A stretch of DNA of 64,000 nucleotides from DASUFP01 sp036274495 (GCA_036274495.1 DASUFP010000032.1:1-64000); one strand, 5' to 3'; numbered from the stretch's first letter, positions 18,209 to 27,696 are shown. Notes: generated by a model from the sequence alone, not told the origin. A program made the numbers and translations.

Positions 18209-18335
18209 AGCGTGATTGAAGGGAAAACGTAATTTTGCGAAACAGCCACCTGTACAGGCAAATATAACCAAAATTTATTTCGAAGCCCGAAACCTCAATT
18301 CAACCGGTTTCAGTACCAATTAGAATTACAGTAAT

Positions 18336-20945
18336 ATGACTTCAACTGCCATCCGCAAGGCCTTTCTCGACTTTTTTGCAGCAAGGGGCCACCAGATTGT
18401 GCCCTCGGCACCAATGGTGATAAAGAATGACCCCACTCTGATGTTTACCAATGCAGGAATGAACCAGTTCAAGGATATCTTTCTGGGAAACAGCCCCATA
18501 AAATACCCCCGAATAGCTAATACCCAGAAGTGCCTCAGAGTTTCCGGCAAACATAATGACCTGGAAGAGGTGGGCGTAGACACCTATCACCATACCATGT
18601 TCGAAATGCTCGGAAACTGGTCATTTGGCGATTATTTCAAAAAAGAGGCGATTGAATGGGCATGGGACCTGCTTACCAACGTATATAAAATCCCAAAAGA
18701 CCGGCTCTATGTAACCGTGTTTGAAGGTGATAAATCAGAAAATCTTGAATTTGATCAGGAGGCTTCCGATTGCTGGAAACAGTGGATTGCGGAGGATCGC
18801 ATTTTGATGGGCAATAAAAAGGACAACTTCTGGGAAATGGGTGACACCGGCCCCTGTGGTCCCTGCTCCGAAATTCATGTCGATTTACGCAGTGATGCTG
18901 AACGTACCAAAACCGATGGAAAATCATTGGTTAATGCAGGCCATCCCCAGGTGATTGAAATCTGGAACAATGTCTTCATGCAATTCAACAGAATGGCTGA
19001 TGGTTCCTTGCAGACATTGCCTTCAAAGCATGTTGATACCGGTATGGGCTTCGAAAGATTATGCATGACACTGCAGGGAAAGACCAGTAATTATGATACT
19101 GATATTTTTCAGCCTATGATCCGGTTTATCAGCAGCAAATCAGGTATCGCGTATGGAGCGGGCGAAAAAACAGATATCGCAATGAGGGTAATGGCCGATC
19201 ATATCAGAGCCATTGCATTTGCTATTGCTGATGGTCAGCTGCCCTCAAATAACAAGGCCGGCTATGTAATCCGGCGTATTCTTCGCCGGGCAGTTCGATA
19301 TGCATACAGTTTTCTTAATATCAAAGAACCGGTGTTATGTACCCTTGTACCGGTGCTGGCTGAGGGTTTCGAAGGACAATTCCCTGAATTGGAATCACAA
19401 AAGGATTTTATTTCCAGAGTAGTGCAGGAAGAGGAAAGTTCTTTTCTCAAAACACTCGAAACAGGAATAAAGAAATTTGATCAGCACCAGGGAAAACATG
19501 TCGACGGAGAGTTTGCATTTGAGCTGTATGACACATTTGGATTCCCAATTGATTTGACTCAGCTGATGTCCCGGGAACGGGGAATGGATGTTGACATGGA
19601 AGGTTTCAATAGAGCCATGACAGAACAGAAATCCCGATCGCGTGCTTATGCCGGGAAGGATTTAAGTGATTGGATTCAGGTTCGTGAAGAAGAACCGGTA
19701 GCGTTTATCGGATACGAATCACTTACCACTGACTGCGAAATTATCCGTTACCGGGAAGTCAAAACAAAAGAGAAAACTTTTTATCAGCTTGTCTTAAACA
19801 AAACACCATTTTATGCCGAAAGCGGCGGGCAAGTAGGTGATACCGGAACACTCAGCAGTTCAAACGAACAACTACGCATTTTTGACACGCAAAAGGAAAA
19901 TAATCTGTGGGTGCATTATACCAACAAACTACCGGCTGACCCGACAGCGGTTTTTAAAGCGGAAGTGGACGGGGATCGAAGAAGGTCCATCACTTCCAAT
20001 CATTCAGCAACCCATTTATTACATAGCGCACTTCGCCATGTATTGGGAACACACGTGGCTCAGAAAGGTTCACTTGTAAATGAGCAAATCACCCGATTCG
20101 ATTTCTCACATTTCACCAAAGTAAGTGATGATGAACTGGAAAAGATTGAACGGATGGTGAATGAAAAAGTGCGTGAAAATATTGCTTTAAACGAGCAACG
20201 GAATGTACCTATTGCCAAAGCGATTGACATGGGCGCCATGGCCCTTTTTGGTGAAAAATATGGTGAATATGTCCGGGTAATAACTTTTGACCCCTCCTAC
20301 TCTGTTGAACTTTGTGGCGGTACACACGTAAAGGCAACCGGTGAAATAGGAATGTTAAAAATTGTTTCAGAAAGTTCCGTCGCTGCAGGAGTTCGAAGAA
20401 TTGAAGCAATCACAGGAGTTGCTGCCGAAGAATACATGCGCATTCAGTCAAAGGAACTTTCTGAAATACGTACCCTTCTTAAGAATCCAAAAGAACCGCT
20501 TAAAGGTATTCAGTCTCTTATTGATGAACAGGATCAATTGCGTAAACAAATAGAACAGCTTATGACTGCCAGGGCTGCTGTTGTAAAATCAGATCTGCTT
20601 TCTAAGAAACATCCAGGTAACGGTTTCAATATAATAGCCGAGCGAATTGATCTCCCATCTGCTGAAGCGGTCAAAAACATTTCATACGAAATACGAAATC
20701 AGGTTGAAAACCTTGTTTTATTACTGGGCACCGAAATTGAAGGAAAACCACTGCTTTCCTTAATTATTTCCGACAATCTGGTAAAAGAGAAAAACATCAA
20801 CGCCTCAAACATCATCCGCACTATTGCCAAAGAAATTCAGGGTGGTGGCGGTGGACAGGCCTTTTATGCTACTGCCGGAGGAAAGAATGTAGCAGGATTA
20901 GACAAAGCATTGGAAGAAGGCAGAAAAATTTTGACTGCATTCTAA
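18336..20945 (+). CDS. alaS: Alanyl-tRNA synthetase
   Basis: Full-length (869 aa) class II synthetase that charges tRNA-Ala. The catalytic core carries FFAARGHQIVPSAPMV, FTNAGMNQFKDIFLG and the HNDLEEVG and GDYFKKEAIEWAW segments. The editing domain has the zinc motifs HSATHLLH and CGGTHVKATGEIG. A C-terminal DHHA1 domain includes the Gly-rich GGGGGQAF. ATG start with no Shine-Dalgarno site. It is divergent from the M23 peptidase gene across a gap of about 130 bases. It stands alone and convergent with the sigma-54 regulator gene, with 65 bases between them. Confidence 0.97.
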   Translation: MTSTAIRKAFLDFFAARGHQIVPSAPMVIKNDPTLMFTNAGMNQFKDIFLGNSPIKYPRIANTQKCLRVSGKHNDLEEVGVDTYHHTMFEMLGNWSFGDYFKKEAIEWAWDLLTNVYKIPKDRLYVTVFEGDKSENLEFDQEASDCWKQWIAEDRILMGNKKDNFWEMGDTGPCGPCSEIHVDLRSDAERTKTDGKSLVNAGHPQVIEIWNNVFMQFNRMADGSLQTLPSKHVDTGMGFERLCMTLQGKTSNYDTDIFQPMIRFISSKSGIAYGAGEKTDIAMRVMADHIRAIAFAIADGQLPSNNKAGYVIRRILRRAVRYAYSFLNIKEPVLCTLVPVLAEGFEGQFPELESQKDFISRVVQEEESSFLKTLETGIKKFDQHQGKHVDGEFAFELYDTFGFPIDLTQLMSRERGMDVDMEGFNRAMTEQKSRSRAYAGKDLSDWIQVREEEPVAFIGYESLTTDCEIIRYREVKTKEKTFYQLVLNKTPFYAESGGQVGDTGTLSSSNEQLRIFDTQKENNLWVHYTNKLPADPTAVFKAEVDGDRRRSITSNHSATHLLHSALRHVLGTHVAQKGSLVNEQITRFDFSHFTKVSDDELEKIERMVNEKVRENIALNEQRNVPIAKAIDMGAMALFGEKYGEYVRVITFDPSYSVELCGGTHVKATGEIGMLKIVSESSVAAGVRRIEAITGVAAEEYMRIQSKELSEIRTLLKNPKEPLKGIQSLIDEQDQLRKQIEQLMTARAAVVKSDLLSKKHPGNGFNIIAERIDLPSAEAVKNISYEIRNQVENLVLLLGTEIEGKPLLSLIISDNLVKEKNINASNIIRTIAKEIQGGGGGQAFYATAGGKNVAGLDKALEEGRKILTAF

Positions 20946-21010
20946 ACATTCCATCAACAGGCGGAATAGTTAAATGAACATTTGCATTCGCCCGATTTCG
21001 ACTGGCCCTT

Positions 21011-22174
21011 TCAACGCCTTACTACAGCAAACGCCTGCACATCTTTGCCGGTAATTGTTTTGTCACAAAGAATAATCAACCGCTCCACTACATTGCGTAA
21101 CTCGCGGATATTTCCTGTCCAGTCGAGCTTTTTAAGGGCATCATAAGCATCTTTTGAAAAAGATTTCAAGGGAACTCCATATTCCTGACAAATGATATTC
21201 ATAAAGTGATCTGCAATCAACGGAATATCATCCCGTCGTTCGTTGAGAGAAGGCACCTGAATTACAATAACGCTGAGCCGGTGATATAAATCCTCCCGAA
21301 AATTTCCCTTTTCGATTTCCTCTTTAAGATTTTTATTGGTTGCAGCTATTACACGCACATTTACCGAAAAATCCTTCTCCCCTCCAACACGTGTAATTTT
21401 CCCATCCTGGAGAACACGTAACACTTTAGCTTGAGCTGAAAGACTCATATCTCCAATTTCATCAAGAAAGAGAGTTCCATTGTTGGCCTGTTCAAATTTG
21501 CCAATGCGTTGTTTGATGGCAGAAGTAAATGACCCTTTCTCGTGTCCGAAAAGTTCACTTTCAATAAGTTCAGAAGGAATAGCAGCACAATTTACCTCTA
21601 CTAACGGGTTTACAGCACGATTACTTTTCTCATGAATCCATCGTGCCACCAGCTCTTTTCCTGAGCCATTGGGACCTGTAACCAATACACGAGCTTCAGT
21701 AGGAGCAACTTTATCAATCATCTCCTTTATATGCTGAATGGGTTGTGATTCGCCAACTATTTCAGTAGTCTTATAAATCTTACGTTTAAGTGTTTTTGTT
21801 TCGGTAACAAGTGAGGACCGGTCAAGAGCATTGCGTAAGGTAACCAGCATGCGGTTCAGGTCAAGCGGCTTGGCAATATAGTCGAAAGCCCCCTTCTTAA
21901 TAGCTTCAACGGCGGTATCAATATTTCCATGACCGGAAATGATAACTACAGGAGTATCAGGTGTTAGTTCCTGCAGTTTCTCCAACACTTCAATACCATC
22001 CATTTTAGGCATTTTAATATCACAGAAAATGATATCAAAAGTCCCCTTTTCAACTTGTTTCAGTCCTTCTGATCCGTCCTGGGCATCCGTTACTTCATGA
22101 CCTTCGTAGGTAAGGATTTCCTTAAGCGTATTTCGGATTGGTTTCTCATCATCAATTATCAGAATTTTTGCCAT
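21011..22174 (-). CDS. NtrC-like response regulator (REC-AAA+) lacking a DNA-binding domain
   Basis: 387 aa. The receiver domain (1-120) has phosphoacceptor Asp52 in CDIKMPKMDG and Lys102 in IAKPLD. The sigma-54-type AAA+ domain (about 138-365) has Walker A GPNGSGKE, Walker B LFLDEIGDM and the arginine-finger region NFREDLYHRLSV. The sigma-54 contact loop, normally GAFTGA, reads GSFTSA (214-219). The protein ends at FAVVRR just after the AAA+ lid; the Fis-type helix-turn-helix that usually extends such proteins to about 450 aa is absent. The stop is clean, with no sign of a frameshift in the bases after it. Related short regulators occur in Bacteroidota. No partner histidine kinase is adjacent. 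Confidence 0.9.
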   Translation of the reverse strand: MAKILIIDDEKPIRNTLKEILTYEGHEVTDAQDGSEGLKQVEKGTFDIIFCDIKMPKMDGIEVLEKLQELTPDTPVVIISGHGNIDTAVEAIKKGAFDYIAKPLDLNRMLVTLRNALDRSSLVTETKTLKRKIYKTTEIVGESQPIQHIKEMIDKVAPTEARVLVTGPNGSGKELVARWIHEKSNRAVNPLVEVNCAAIPSELIESELFGHEKGSFTSAIKQRIGKFEQANNGTLFLDEIGDMSLSAQAKVLRVLQDGKITRVGGEKDFSVNVRVIAATNKNLKEEIEKGNFREDLYHRLSVIVIQVPSLNERRDDIPLIADHFMNIICQEYGVPLKSFSKDAYDALKKLDWTGNIRELRNVVERLIILCDKTITGKDVQAFAVVRR

Positions 22175-22297
22175 ACCATGAAATTAAAAGCTTGTAATTT
22201 GCTGAATACCCGGCAAAGTAAAGCAGAAAAATGAAATATAAGTGAATAGCCGGAAAGTCATTCTGTGCTGAATTTTTTATTTACTTTTCTCTATTGT

Positions 22298-23245
22298 CTA
22301 TTTGTGTTTTGAATTACCGAATAATTCTGCTGCTGCACCCTCTTTTAATGAGTACGTTGATAAGTATAATTTCCTGATACCAGATTTTTGAAGTACCACC
22401 TTCAGGAGCACGGCAGCCATAACAATCATATCAACCCGCATTGAGGTGAGTCCACGCATTTGTTTTCGCTTGCTCCTGGTACTGAAGATGAGCCGTGAAT
22501 ACAATTGGTTGAAATGATTCAATCTGATTATATGTGATTTTTTACGATAATGGCTTCCGCTCTCCGGATATAAATGCCTTATCATACTTGCAAAGGATTC
22601 GAATGAACCCGCTGATCCTATTAATGAAATGGGCTTATTTAATGAAATTGCATCAAAAAGAGATTCTAAAGCTAGCTCTAAATGCTTTTGTATTGCAAGG
22701 AGAGTAGCCTTCTTTATCGGGTCTTCGGGCTGAAAGCTCTCAAGTAATAGAGCCGCACCCAACTTGAAACTTTTTTTGAAAAACAGTTCCTTGTTGTTTG
22801 CTATTATAAACTCTACACTACCTCCGCCAATATCCATAATGAGGAATTTTTCCGAAGATATATCAACTGCCTGCTGAACTCCTTTTAAAATCATTCCTGC
22901 TTCATCATCTCCGCTGATAAGTTTTATTGGAATGCGGTACAGTTTTTTCGCCTCACGGATAAAAATCCTTCCATTAGTTGCATTACGTAATGCGGCCGTA
23001 CCAAAAGCCCGAACCTGTTTTACCCCGTATCGATCCATATAACTCCTGAATTGTTTCAGGGCCCGCAAACCTCTTTTGAAGGGTGCAGGCGCTATTTCGT
23101 TCTTGTGAATGCCTCCCTGACCGAGTTTTACAGTAATCCGGCGATGAAATACACGTTTCCATCCCCGGTCAGTATCCTTTTGTACAATCAGAAGATGAAA
23201 GGTATTGGTGCCGAGGTCAAGAATAGCAAATGGGGAATTATTCAT
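22298..23245 (-). CDS. Ppx/GppA-family phosphatase
   Basis: 315-aa protein of the exopolyphosphatase/guanosine pentaphosphate phosphohydrolase family (sugar-kinase/actin fold). Phosphate loops are visible in AILDLGTNTFHLLIV near the N-terminus and IMDIGGGSVEFII around residue 140, with SLIGSAGSFESF in the middle. At this length it is the short, two-domain form without the C-terminal HD domain of E. coli GppA, so it hydrolyses polyphosphate or (p)ppGpp but which one cannot be told. It lies between the NtrC-like gene and the ABC exporter genes on the same strand, with gaps of about 75-125 bases. Confidence 0.9.
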   Translation of the reverse strand: MNNSPFAILDLGTNTFHLLIVQKDTDRGWKRVFHRRITVKLGQGGIHKNEIAPAPFKRGLRALKQFRSYMDRYGVKQVRAFGTAALRNATNGRIFIREAKKLYRIPIKLISGDDEAGMILKGVQQAVDISSEKFLIMDIGGGSVEFIIANNKELFFKKSFKLGAALLLESFQPEDPIKKATLLAIQKHLELALESLFDAISLNKPISLIGSAGSFESFASMIRHLYPESGSHYRKKSHIIRLNHFNQLYSRLIFSTRSKRKQMRGLTSMRVDMIVMAAVLLKVVLQKSGIRKLYLSTYSLKEGAAAELFGNSKHK

Positions 23246-23319
23246 TGACCTTCAGTCTTATTTCGTTCGGGAAAAAATCATTCAGGTAATTCCATTATGC
23301 CAGACATTCAACGACCGGA

Positions 23320-24648
23320 CTATTCTTTATAAAACAACCATTTTCCGAGCTCTTTCCAACTTGTTTTTTTGCCATACATCAAAATACCTGTACGATAAAT
23401 TCTGCCAGCGAGCCATGTTGTTAAAATAAATCCTGCAACAAGCAAACCCATAGAAAGTGCCATCTCCCATACGGGGACACCAAATGGCAAGCGAACCATC
23501 ATGACTACCGGTGAAGTTAATGGAATAATGGAAAACCAAAATCCTATAGGACTGTCGGGGTTTTGAATGATGGTTTGAGCAACAATAAAGGAGAGTATTA
23601 AAGGAATTGTTATAGGTAGCATGAATTGCTGGGTCTCTGTTTCATTGTCAACGGCAGCTCCAATAGCAGCAAACAGTGCTCCGTATAACAAATAACCACC
23701 AACAAAATAAAACAAAAAAGCGCCAATCAGCAGAGGGAAGTTTACAGAGTCGACAGCAGACATTATTTCAGTAATTTCTCCATTCCCAAAATCAGCATTG
23801 TTTCCGTCGTCAACAGCCGTTCCCATTGGAGTGGCACGGTGTACCATTTGTTCTTTTATTGCTTCTTTATCGAAAAAGACCGTTGAAGCCACCGATGAAA
23901 GTGTTAATGTAAGTACGATCCAAAGAATGAATTGCGTAAGCCCGACAAGCGCAATTCCGATGATTTTTCCCATCATTAACTGAAAGGGACGGACTGAAGA
24001 AATAATAACCTCAACTATGCGGTTGGTTTTCTCCTCAATCACACCTCTCATCACCTGGGCTCCATATAAAAATATAAACATATATACCAATACGCCGCCG
24101 ATCATTCCAACCGCAGTTGAAAGTCCGGCACTACTCAGTTCTTCACCCCCCTGTTCTGTAAGTTTGCGGGTATTAACACTGACTTTTGTTTTGATTTCTG
24201 TCAGCGTGGTTCTATCGATTCCCCGAGCTTGTAATTTCATGTCTTCAATTTCCTGCTGCAACGATTTCTCAATTGCAGTTACAAGGTTCAAATTAGGCTG
24301 TTTCGCAGAAAACAACATAACAGAATTGGTATTGTGCAATACGTTACCGGGTATATATAACAGTGCATCGTATTTTTCGCCGCTGAATGTTGCTTTAGCC
24401 TGTTGAATGGAAGTTGTATCAAAATCAAATACCATAGTTTCACTTCCGGTGAGTTTACCGGAAAACAACCGGGACTCATCAACAACTTTAATATGCTGGA
24501 TATCTTCATGGTTGTAGCTGGCAATCAAGACCGGTACCACAAAAATGGCAGCCATCAATACCGGTCCGAGAATGGTCATAATGATAAATGACTTTTTCCG
24601 TACCCGTGAAAGATATTCACGTTTAATGATCAGTGATATTGTGCTCAT
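23320..24648 (-). CDS. ABC-2 type exporter permease (NatB-like)
   Basis: 442-aa membrane subunit: one N-terminal helix (SFIIMTILGPVLMAAIFVVPV), a large extracytoplasmic domain of about 130 residues, then five or six helices including YMFIFLYGAQVMRGVIEEKTNRIVEVIISSV, the signature of the NatB/YhaP (ABC2_membrane_3) family. Its start codon overlaps the stop of the ATPase gene by four bases (ATGA), so the two are translationally coupled. The substrate is unknown; relatives export sodium or peptides. Confidence 0.9.
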   Translation of the reverse strand: MSTISLIIKREYLSRVRKKSFIIMTILGPVLMAAIFVVPVLIASYNHEDIQHIKVVDESRLFSGKLTGSETMVFDFDTTSIQQAKATFSGEKYDALLYIPGNVLHNTNSVMLFSAKQPNLNLVTAIEKSLQQEIEDMKLQARGIDRTTLTEIKTKVSVNTRKLTEQGGEELSSAGLSTAVGMIGGVLVYMFIFLYGAQVMRGVIEEKTNRIVEVIISSVRPFQLMMGKIIGIALVGLTQFILWIVLTLTLSSVASTVFFDKEAIKEQMVHRATPMGTAVDDGNNADFGNGEITEIMSAVDSVNFPLLIGAFLFYFVGGYLLYGALFAAIGAAVDNETETQQFMLPITIPLILSFIVAQTIIQNPDSPIGFWFSIIPLTSPVVMMVRLPFGVPVWEMALSMGLLVAGFILTTWLAGRIYRTGILMYGKKTSWKELGKWLFYKE

Positions 24649-25595
24649 AATTCGGCAGTATTTACAGGTTGCTGGTTGCTCTCTTGTACCAGTTTAATAA
24701 AAATATCATTCATTGAAGGGATAATTTCCCTGAAGGAGTGTACTTCAACATTAGGCAGAAGCGATGACAGCAATTCATTTGTTGATTGATTTCCATTCCT
24801 TTTCACAACCGCCTTTATGAGGTCATCCTGTTGACTGGTTTCAAGCAATTCGTAGCCGGCCCAAAGCGCATTAGCGAAGGCGATTCCGTTTCCTTTGTAT
24901 TCAATTTCAAATTTATCAGATCGAAATGTTTTGCGAATTTCCTTAACAGCGCCATCAAGAATTTTTTTCGATTTGTTAATTAAAGCAATATGACTGCATA
25001 ATTCCTCGACCGATTCCATCCGGTGTGTAGATAAAATGATGGTGGTGCCTTTATCACGCAACCGGAGCAATTCGTCTTTAATCAGATTGGCATTAATGGG
25101 ATCAAAACCTGTAAATGGTTCATCAAGTATCAGCAAATCGGGTTCGTGAAGCACTGTAATGATGAACTGCACTTTTTGCTGCATTCCTTTTGATAATTCA
25201 TCTACTTTTTTCCGCCACCATCCTTTCAACTCAAACTTATCGAACCACTCTCTCAATTTCACAACTGCTTCCTGACGGGGCATCCCTTTAAGCTGCGCCA
25301 GGTACAGTGCCTGTTCACCAACTTCCATTTTCTTATAAAGGCCTCTCTCTTCCGGTAAATATCCGATCTTACCTATATGGTTCTGCCGAAGTCGTTCGCC
25401 GTTCAGCAACACCTCGCCATTGTCGGGACCGGTTATTTGATTGATAATACGAATTAGGGAGGTTTTACCTGCACCATTTGGACCCAGCAGCCCGAAAACG
25501 GAACCCCGGGGGACATCAAATGTTACATCATCGAGTGCCTTGTGCGTAGCGTACTGCTTGACAACATGACGAATAGAAAGAATTTCTGGAGTCAT
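24645..25595 (-). CDS. ABC transporter ATP-binding protein (NatA-like)
   Basis: 316-aa nucleotide-binding subunit. Walker A GPNGAGKTS, Q-loop region YLPEERGLYKKMEVGEQ, signature motif LSKGMQQKVQFI (S-K-G rather than S-G-G, as usual in this exporter group), Walker B LLILDEPFTGFDP and H-loop STHRME are all present. A C-terminal domain of about 95 residues resembles the DUF4162 extension found in NatA-like ATPases. It is coupled to the permease gene by a 4-base overlap. A -7 promoter box lies 20 bases upstream of the ATG. Confidence 0.93.
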   Translation of the reverse strand: MTPEILSIRHVVKQYATHKALDDVTFDVPRGSVFGLLGPNGAGKTSLIRIINQITGPDNGEVLLNGERLRQNHIGKIGYLPEERGLYKKMEVGEQALYLAQLKGMPRQEAVVKLREWFDKFELKGWWRKKVDELSKGMQQKVQFIITVLHEPDLLILDEPFTGFDPINANLIKDELLRLRDKGTTIILSTHRMESVEELCSHIALINKSKKILDGAVKEIRKTFRSDKFEIEYKGNGIAFANALWAGYELLETSQQDDLIKAVVKRNGNQSTNELLSSLLPNVEVHSFREIIPSMNDIFIKLVQESNQQPVNTAEL

Positions 25596-25614
25596 AACTA
25601 GTTATAAAAGGAAT

Positions 25615-25622
25615 CAAAAATA
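25615..25622 (-). promoter_or_regulatory. Candidate -7 box (TATTTTTG) for the ABC exporter operon
   Basis: Minus-strand TATTTTTG matches TAnnTTTG and ends about 20 bases before the ATG at 25595, predicting a leader of roughly 15 bases. No clear -33 element was recognised. Confidence 0.45.
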
Positions 25623-25721
25623 CTAAAAACCAGACGTTTCATTTTCGAAATCAGCTTTCCAATCCCTGCTTCGTATTAAGAAACCATTAACACGCTATTC
25701 CAAGCATGTAGAGGACCACTT

Positions 25722-25739
25722 AAAATGACAGGTCATTTT
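25722..25739. repeat. Perfect inverted repeat AAAATGAC-AG-GTCATTTT
   Basis: Eight-base arms (25722-25729 and 25732-25739) separated by two bases form an almost perfect 18-base palindrome, in the 288-base gap between the divergent ABC-exporter and cupredoxin genes. The two-base spacer is too short for a hairpin loop, so a dimeric repressor or activator site is more likely than a terminator. Nothing else was recognised in this gap apart from the two candidate promoter boxes. Confidence 0.4.
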
Positions 25740-25824
25740 TTCAGCTGGCTACCCGTTATTAAGAATGGTACATCATCATGCGGCACGTTATTTGTTTATA
25801 CGCTGTTTAATCAATAATTATGAT

Positions 25825-25832
25825 TAAATTTG
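25825..25832 (+). promoter_or_regulatory. Candidate -7 box (TAAATTTG) for the cupredoxin gene
   Basis: TAAATTTG matches TAnnTTTG and lies about 50 bases before the ATG at 25884. A TTTG at 25791-25794 is 30 bases upstream, longer than the usual spacing, so the -33 assignment is doubtful. Confidence 0.4.
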
Positions 25833-25883
25833 GAATTCAAGAGAAAAGGCTGGTTAGCCACTTCACACTCTAAATAACTGACA

Positions 25884-26486
25884 ATGAAACGATTATACTT
25901 TTTAGCTTTACTGTTCTTTTGTGCTACCGTCTCTCAGGCGACTGTTTGGATGGTAACCAATTCTGGTTTTACCTTTTCCCCCAATGTAATTACCATCAAT
26001 TTGGGTGACACCGTAATGTTTAACCTGCCTTCCCAACACAATGTTGTTGAAGTGAGTCAGGCAACGTGGAATGCTAATCAAAATACCTCCAATGGCGGGT
26101 TTTCATTACCATTCGGAGGAGGGATGGTAATACCTTCAGCAGCTCAGACCTATTACTACGTTTGTCAGCCACATGCATCGTTAGGTATGAAAGGACAAAT
26201 AATAGTAAATAACCCTAACGGAATTCAGGATGTTTCATCCTCAGCAATAGGTATTAAACTGAATCCAAACCCTGCAAAATCTTCTGTTCAGGTGTTTACC
26301 GGAATTCCTGCTTCACAAAGCGGAACACTTGCCGTTTATGATATCACAGGAAAACTGCTTATTCGTAAAGAACGATTCAGCAGCAATCAATATCTTGATG
26401 TCAGCGCCTTGAAAAACGGTATTTATTTTGTTGAAATTACCTCTGAAGATTTTACAAGAACCACCAAATTGGTTGTTGCCAGATAA
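25884..26486 (+). CDS. Secreted plastocyanin-like cupredoxin with T9SS sorting domain
   Basis: 200 aa. A signal peptide (MKRLYFLALLFFCATVSQA) is followed by a type 1 copper domain (about 20-110). The ligands are visible as His52 (SQHNVVEV), Cys94, His97 and Met102 (YYVCQPHASLGMKG), the standard His-Cys-His-Met set. After a short linker comes a type A T9SS C-terminal sorting domain (about 122-200: LNPNPAKSSVQVF, YDITGKLLIRK, LKNGIYFVEI, KLVV). The protein is therefore predicted to be exported by T9SS and kept at the cell surface or released, where it could carry electrons or bind copper. It is monocistronic, ended by a strong terminator. Confidence 0.9.
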   Translation: MKRLYFLALLFFCATVSQATVWMVTNSGFTFSPNVITINLGDTVMFNLPSQHNVVEVSQATWNANQNTSNGGFSLPFGGGMVIPSAAQTYYYVCQPHASLGMKGQIIVNNPNGIQDVSSSAIGIKLNPNPAKSSVQVFTGIPASQSGTLAVYDITGKLLIRKERFSSNQYLDVSALKNGIYFVEITSEDFTRTTKLVVAR

Positions 26487-26506
26487 CCGGTTTCTGATTA
26501 TCGCAT

Positions 26507-26545
26507 AAAAAAAACCGTCCGGAATGCATCCGGACGGTTTTTTTT
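26507..26545. terminator. Bidirectional intrinsic terminator
   Basis: CCGTCCGG (26515-26522) and CCGGACGG (26530-26537) form a perfect 8-bp GC-rich stem with a 7-base loop, flanked by eight A on the left and eight T on the right. It can therefore terminate both the cupredoxin gene (plus) and the grpE-dnaJ operon (minus). Confidence 0.92.
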
Positions 26546-26556
26546 ATTTTATCAAA

Positions 26557-27696
26557 TCAATTAAAATATTCTTTCATTTTTTCAAAAAAGCTTTTTTCAT
26601 TCTTACCGGGTTGAGGTTTGAAGTTTTCAGAATTTTTTAATTTTTCCAGAATTTTCTTTTCCTCAGAAGATAGTTGACGGGGAGTCCAGACATTTATATT
26701 AATCAACAAGTCGCCGCGATTGTAGCTATTAACCTGAGGGAGTCCTTTGCCCTTTAACCGTAACACTTTACCTCCTTGTGTTCCGGGTTCCAATTTAACT
26801 TTTGCTTTTCCATCGACAGTAGGAACTTCAACACTTGTACCAAGAGTAGCGTCCGGAATGCTCACATATAAATCATAAAGCAGATTATTACCGTCGCGTT
26901 TGAGAAACTCATCTTCAATTTCCTCAATGATCACCAGGAGGTCGCCGGGTATGCCGCCCCGCTCGGCAGCATTTCCTTTACCCGAAACGTTCAGTTGCAT
27001 TCCTTCACCTACGCCTGCAGGAATGTTTAAGGAAATCACTTCCTCTCCCTGTATGGTACCGTGACCATGACACGATTTACATTTATTTGCAATAGTCTGA
27101 CCTTCGCCCCCGCATGTAGGACAGGTAGAAGTAGTTTGCATCTGTCCCAAAATAGTATTGGTTACACGACGTATTTGACCGCTGCCATGACAAGTAGCGC
27201 ATTTGTGGAAAGAAGATCCGCTTTGCGCACCGGTACCGGAGCAGTTTCCGCAAGCAACAGCTTTATTAACTTTAATTTTTTTCTCAACGCCGTTGGCAAT
27301 TTCCTGGAGCGAAAGACGGACCTTAATCCGGAGGTTTGTACCCCTGTTTACCTGTCTCCTTCCGCCGCCGCCACCAAAAAAACTTTCAAAAGGGTTGTGT
27401 CCACCAAAAATGTCACCGAACTGAGAGAATATGTCATCCATGTTCATGTGGTAGCTTCCGTTACCGCCTCCCCCTACTCCCTGATGACCAAACTGGTCGT
27501 ATCGCTGTCGTTTTTGAGGATCACTCAAAACTTCATACGCTTCAGCTGCTTCTTTGAATTTATCTTCGGCTTCTTTATCACCGGGATTTTTATCAGGATG
27601 GTATTTGATAGCCATCTGCCGGTAAGCTTTCTTAATTTCAACTTCAACAGCTGTGCGCGTTACACCCAGCACCTCGTAGTAATCTCTCTTTGCCAT
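26557..27696 (-). CDS. dnaJ: Chaperone protein DnaJ
   Basis: 379-aa type I Hsp40 co-chaperone of DnaK. The J domain (1-70) has the HPD motif in YHPDKNPGDKEAEDKF. A Gly/Phe-rich segment (GGGGNGSYHMNMDDIFSQFG ...) follows, then four C-x-x-C-x-G-x-G zinc repeats (CGNCSGTG, CATCHGSG, CPTCGGEG, CKSCHGHG at about 148-225) and the C-terminal substrate-binding domains. It starts 18 bases after grpE and is probably cotranscribed with it. dnaK is not in the window. Confidence 0.97.
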   Translation of the reverse strand: MAKRDYYEVLGVTRTAVEVEIKKAYRQMAIKYHPDKNPGDKEAEDKFKEAAEAYEVLSDPQKRQRYDQFGHQGVGGGGNGSYHMNMDDIFSQFGDIFGGHNPFESFFGGGGGRRQVNRGTNLRIKVRLSLQEIANGVEKKIKVNKAVACGNCSGTGAQSGSSFHKCATCHGSGQIRRVTNTILGQMQTTSTCPTCGGEGQTIANKCKSCHGHGTIQGEEVISLNIPAGVGEGMQLNVSGKGNAAERGGIPGDLLVIIEEIEDEFLKRDGNNLLYDLYVSIPDATLGTSVEVPTVDGKAKVKLEPGTQGGKVLRLKGKGLPQVNSYNRGDLLININVWTPRQLSSEEKKILEKLKNSENFKPQPGKNEKSFFEKMKEYFN

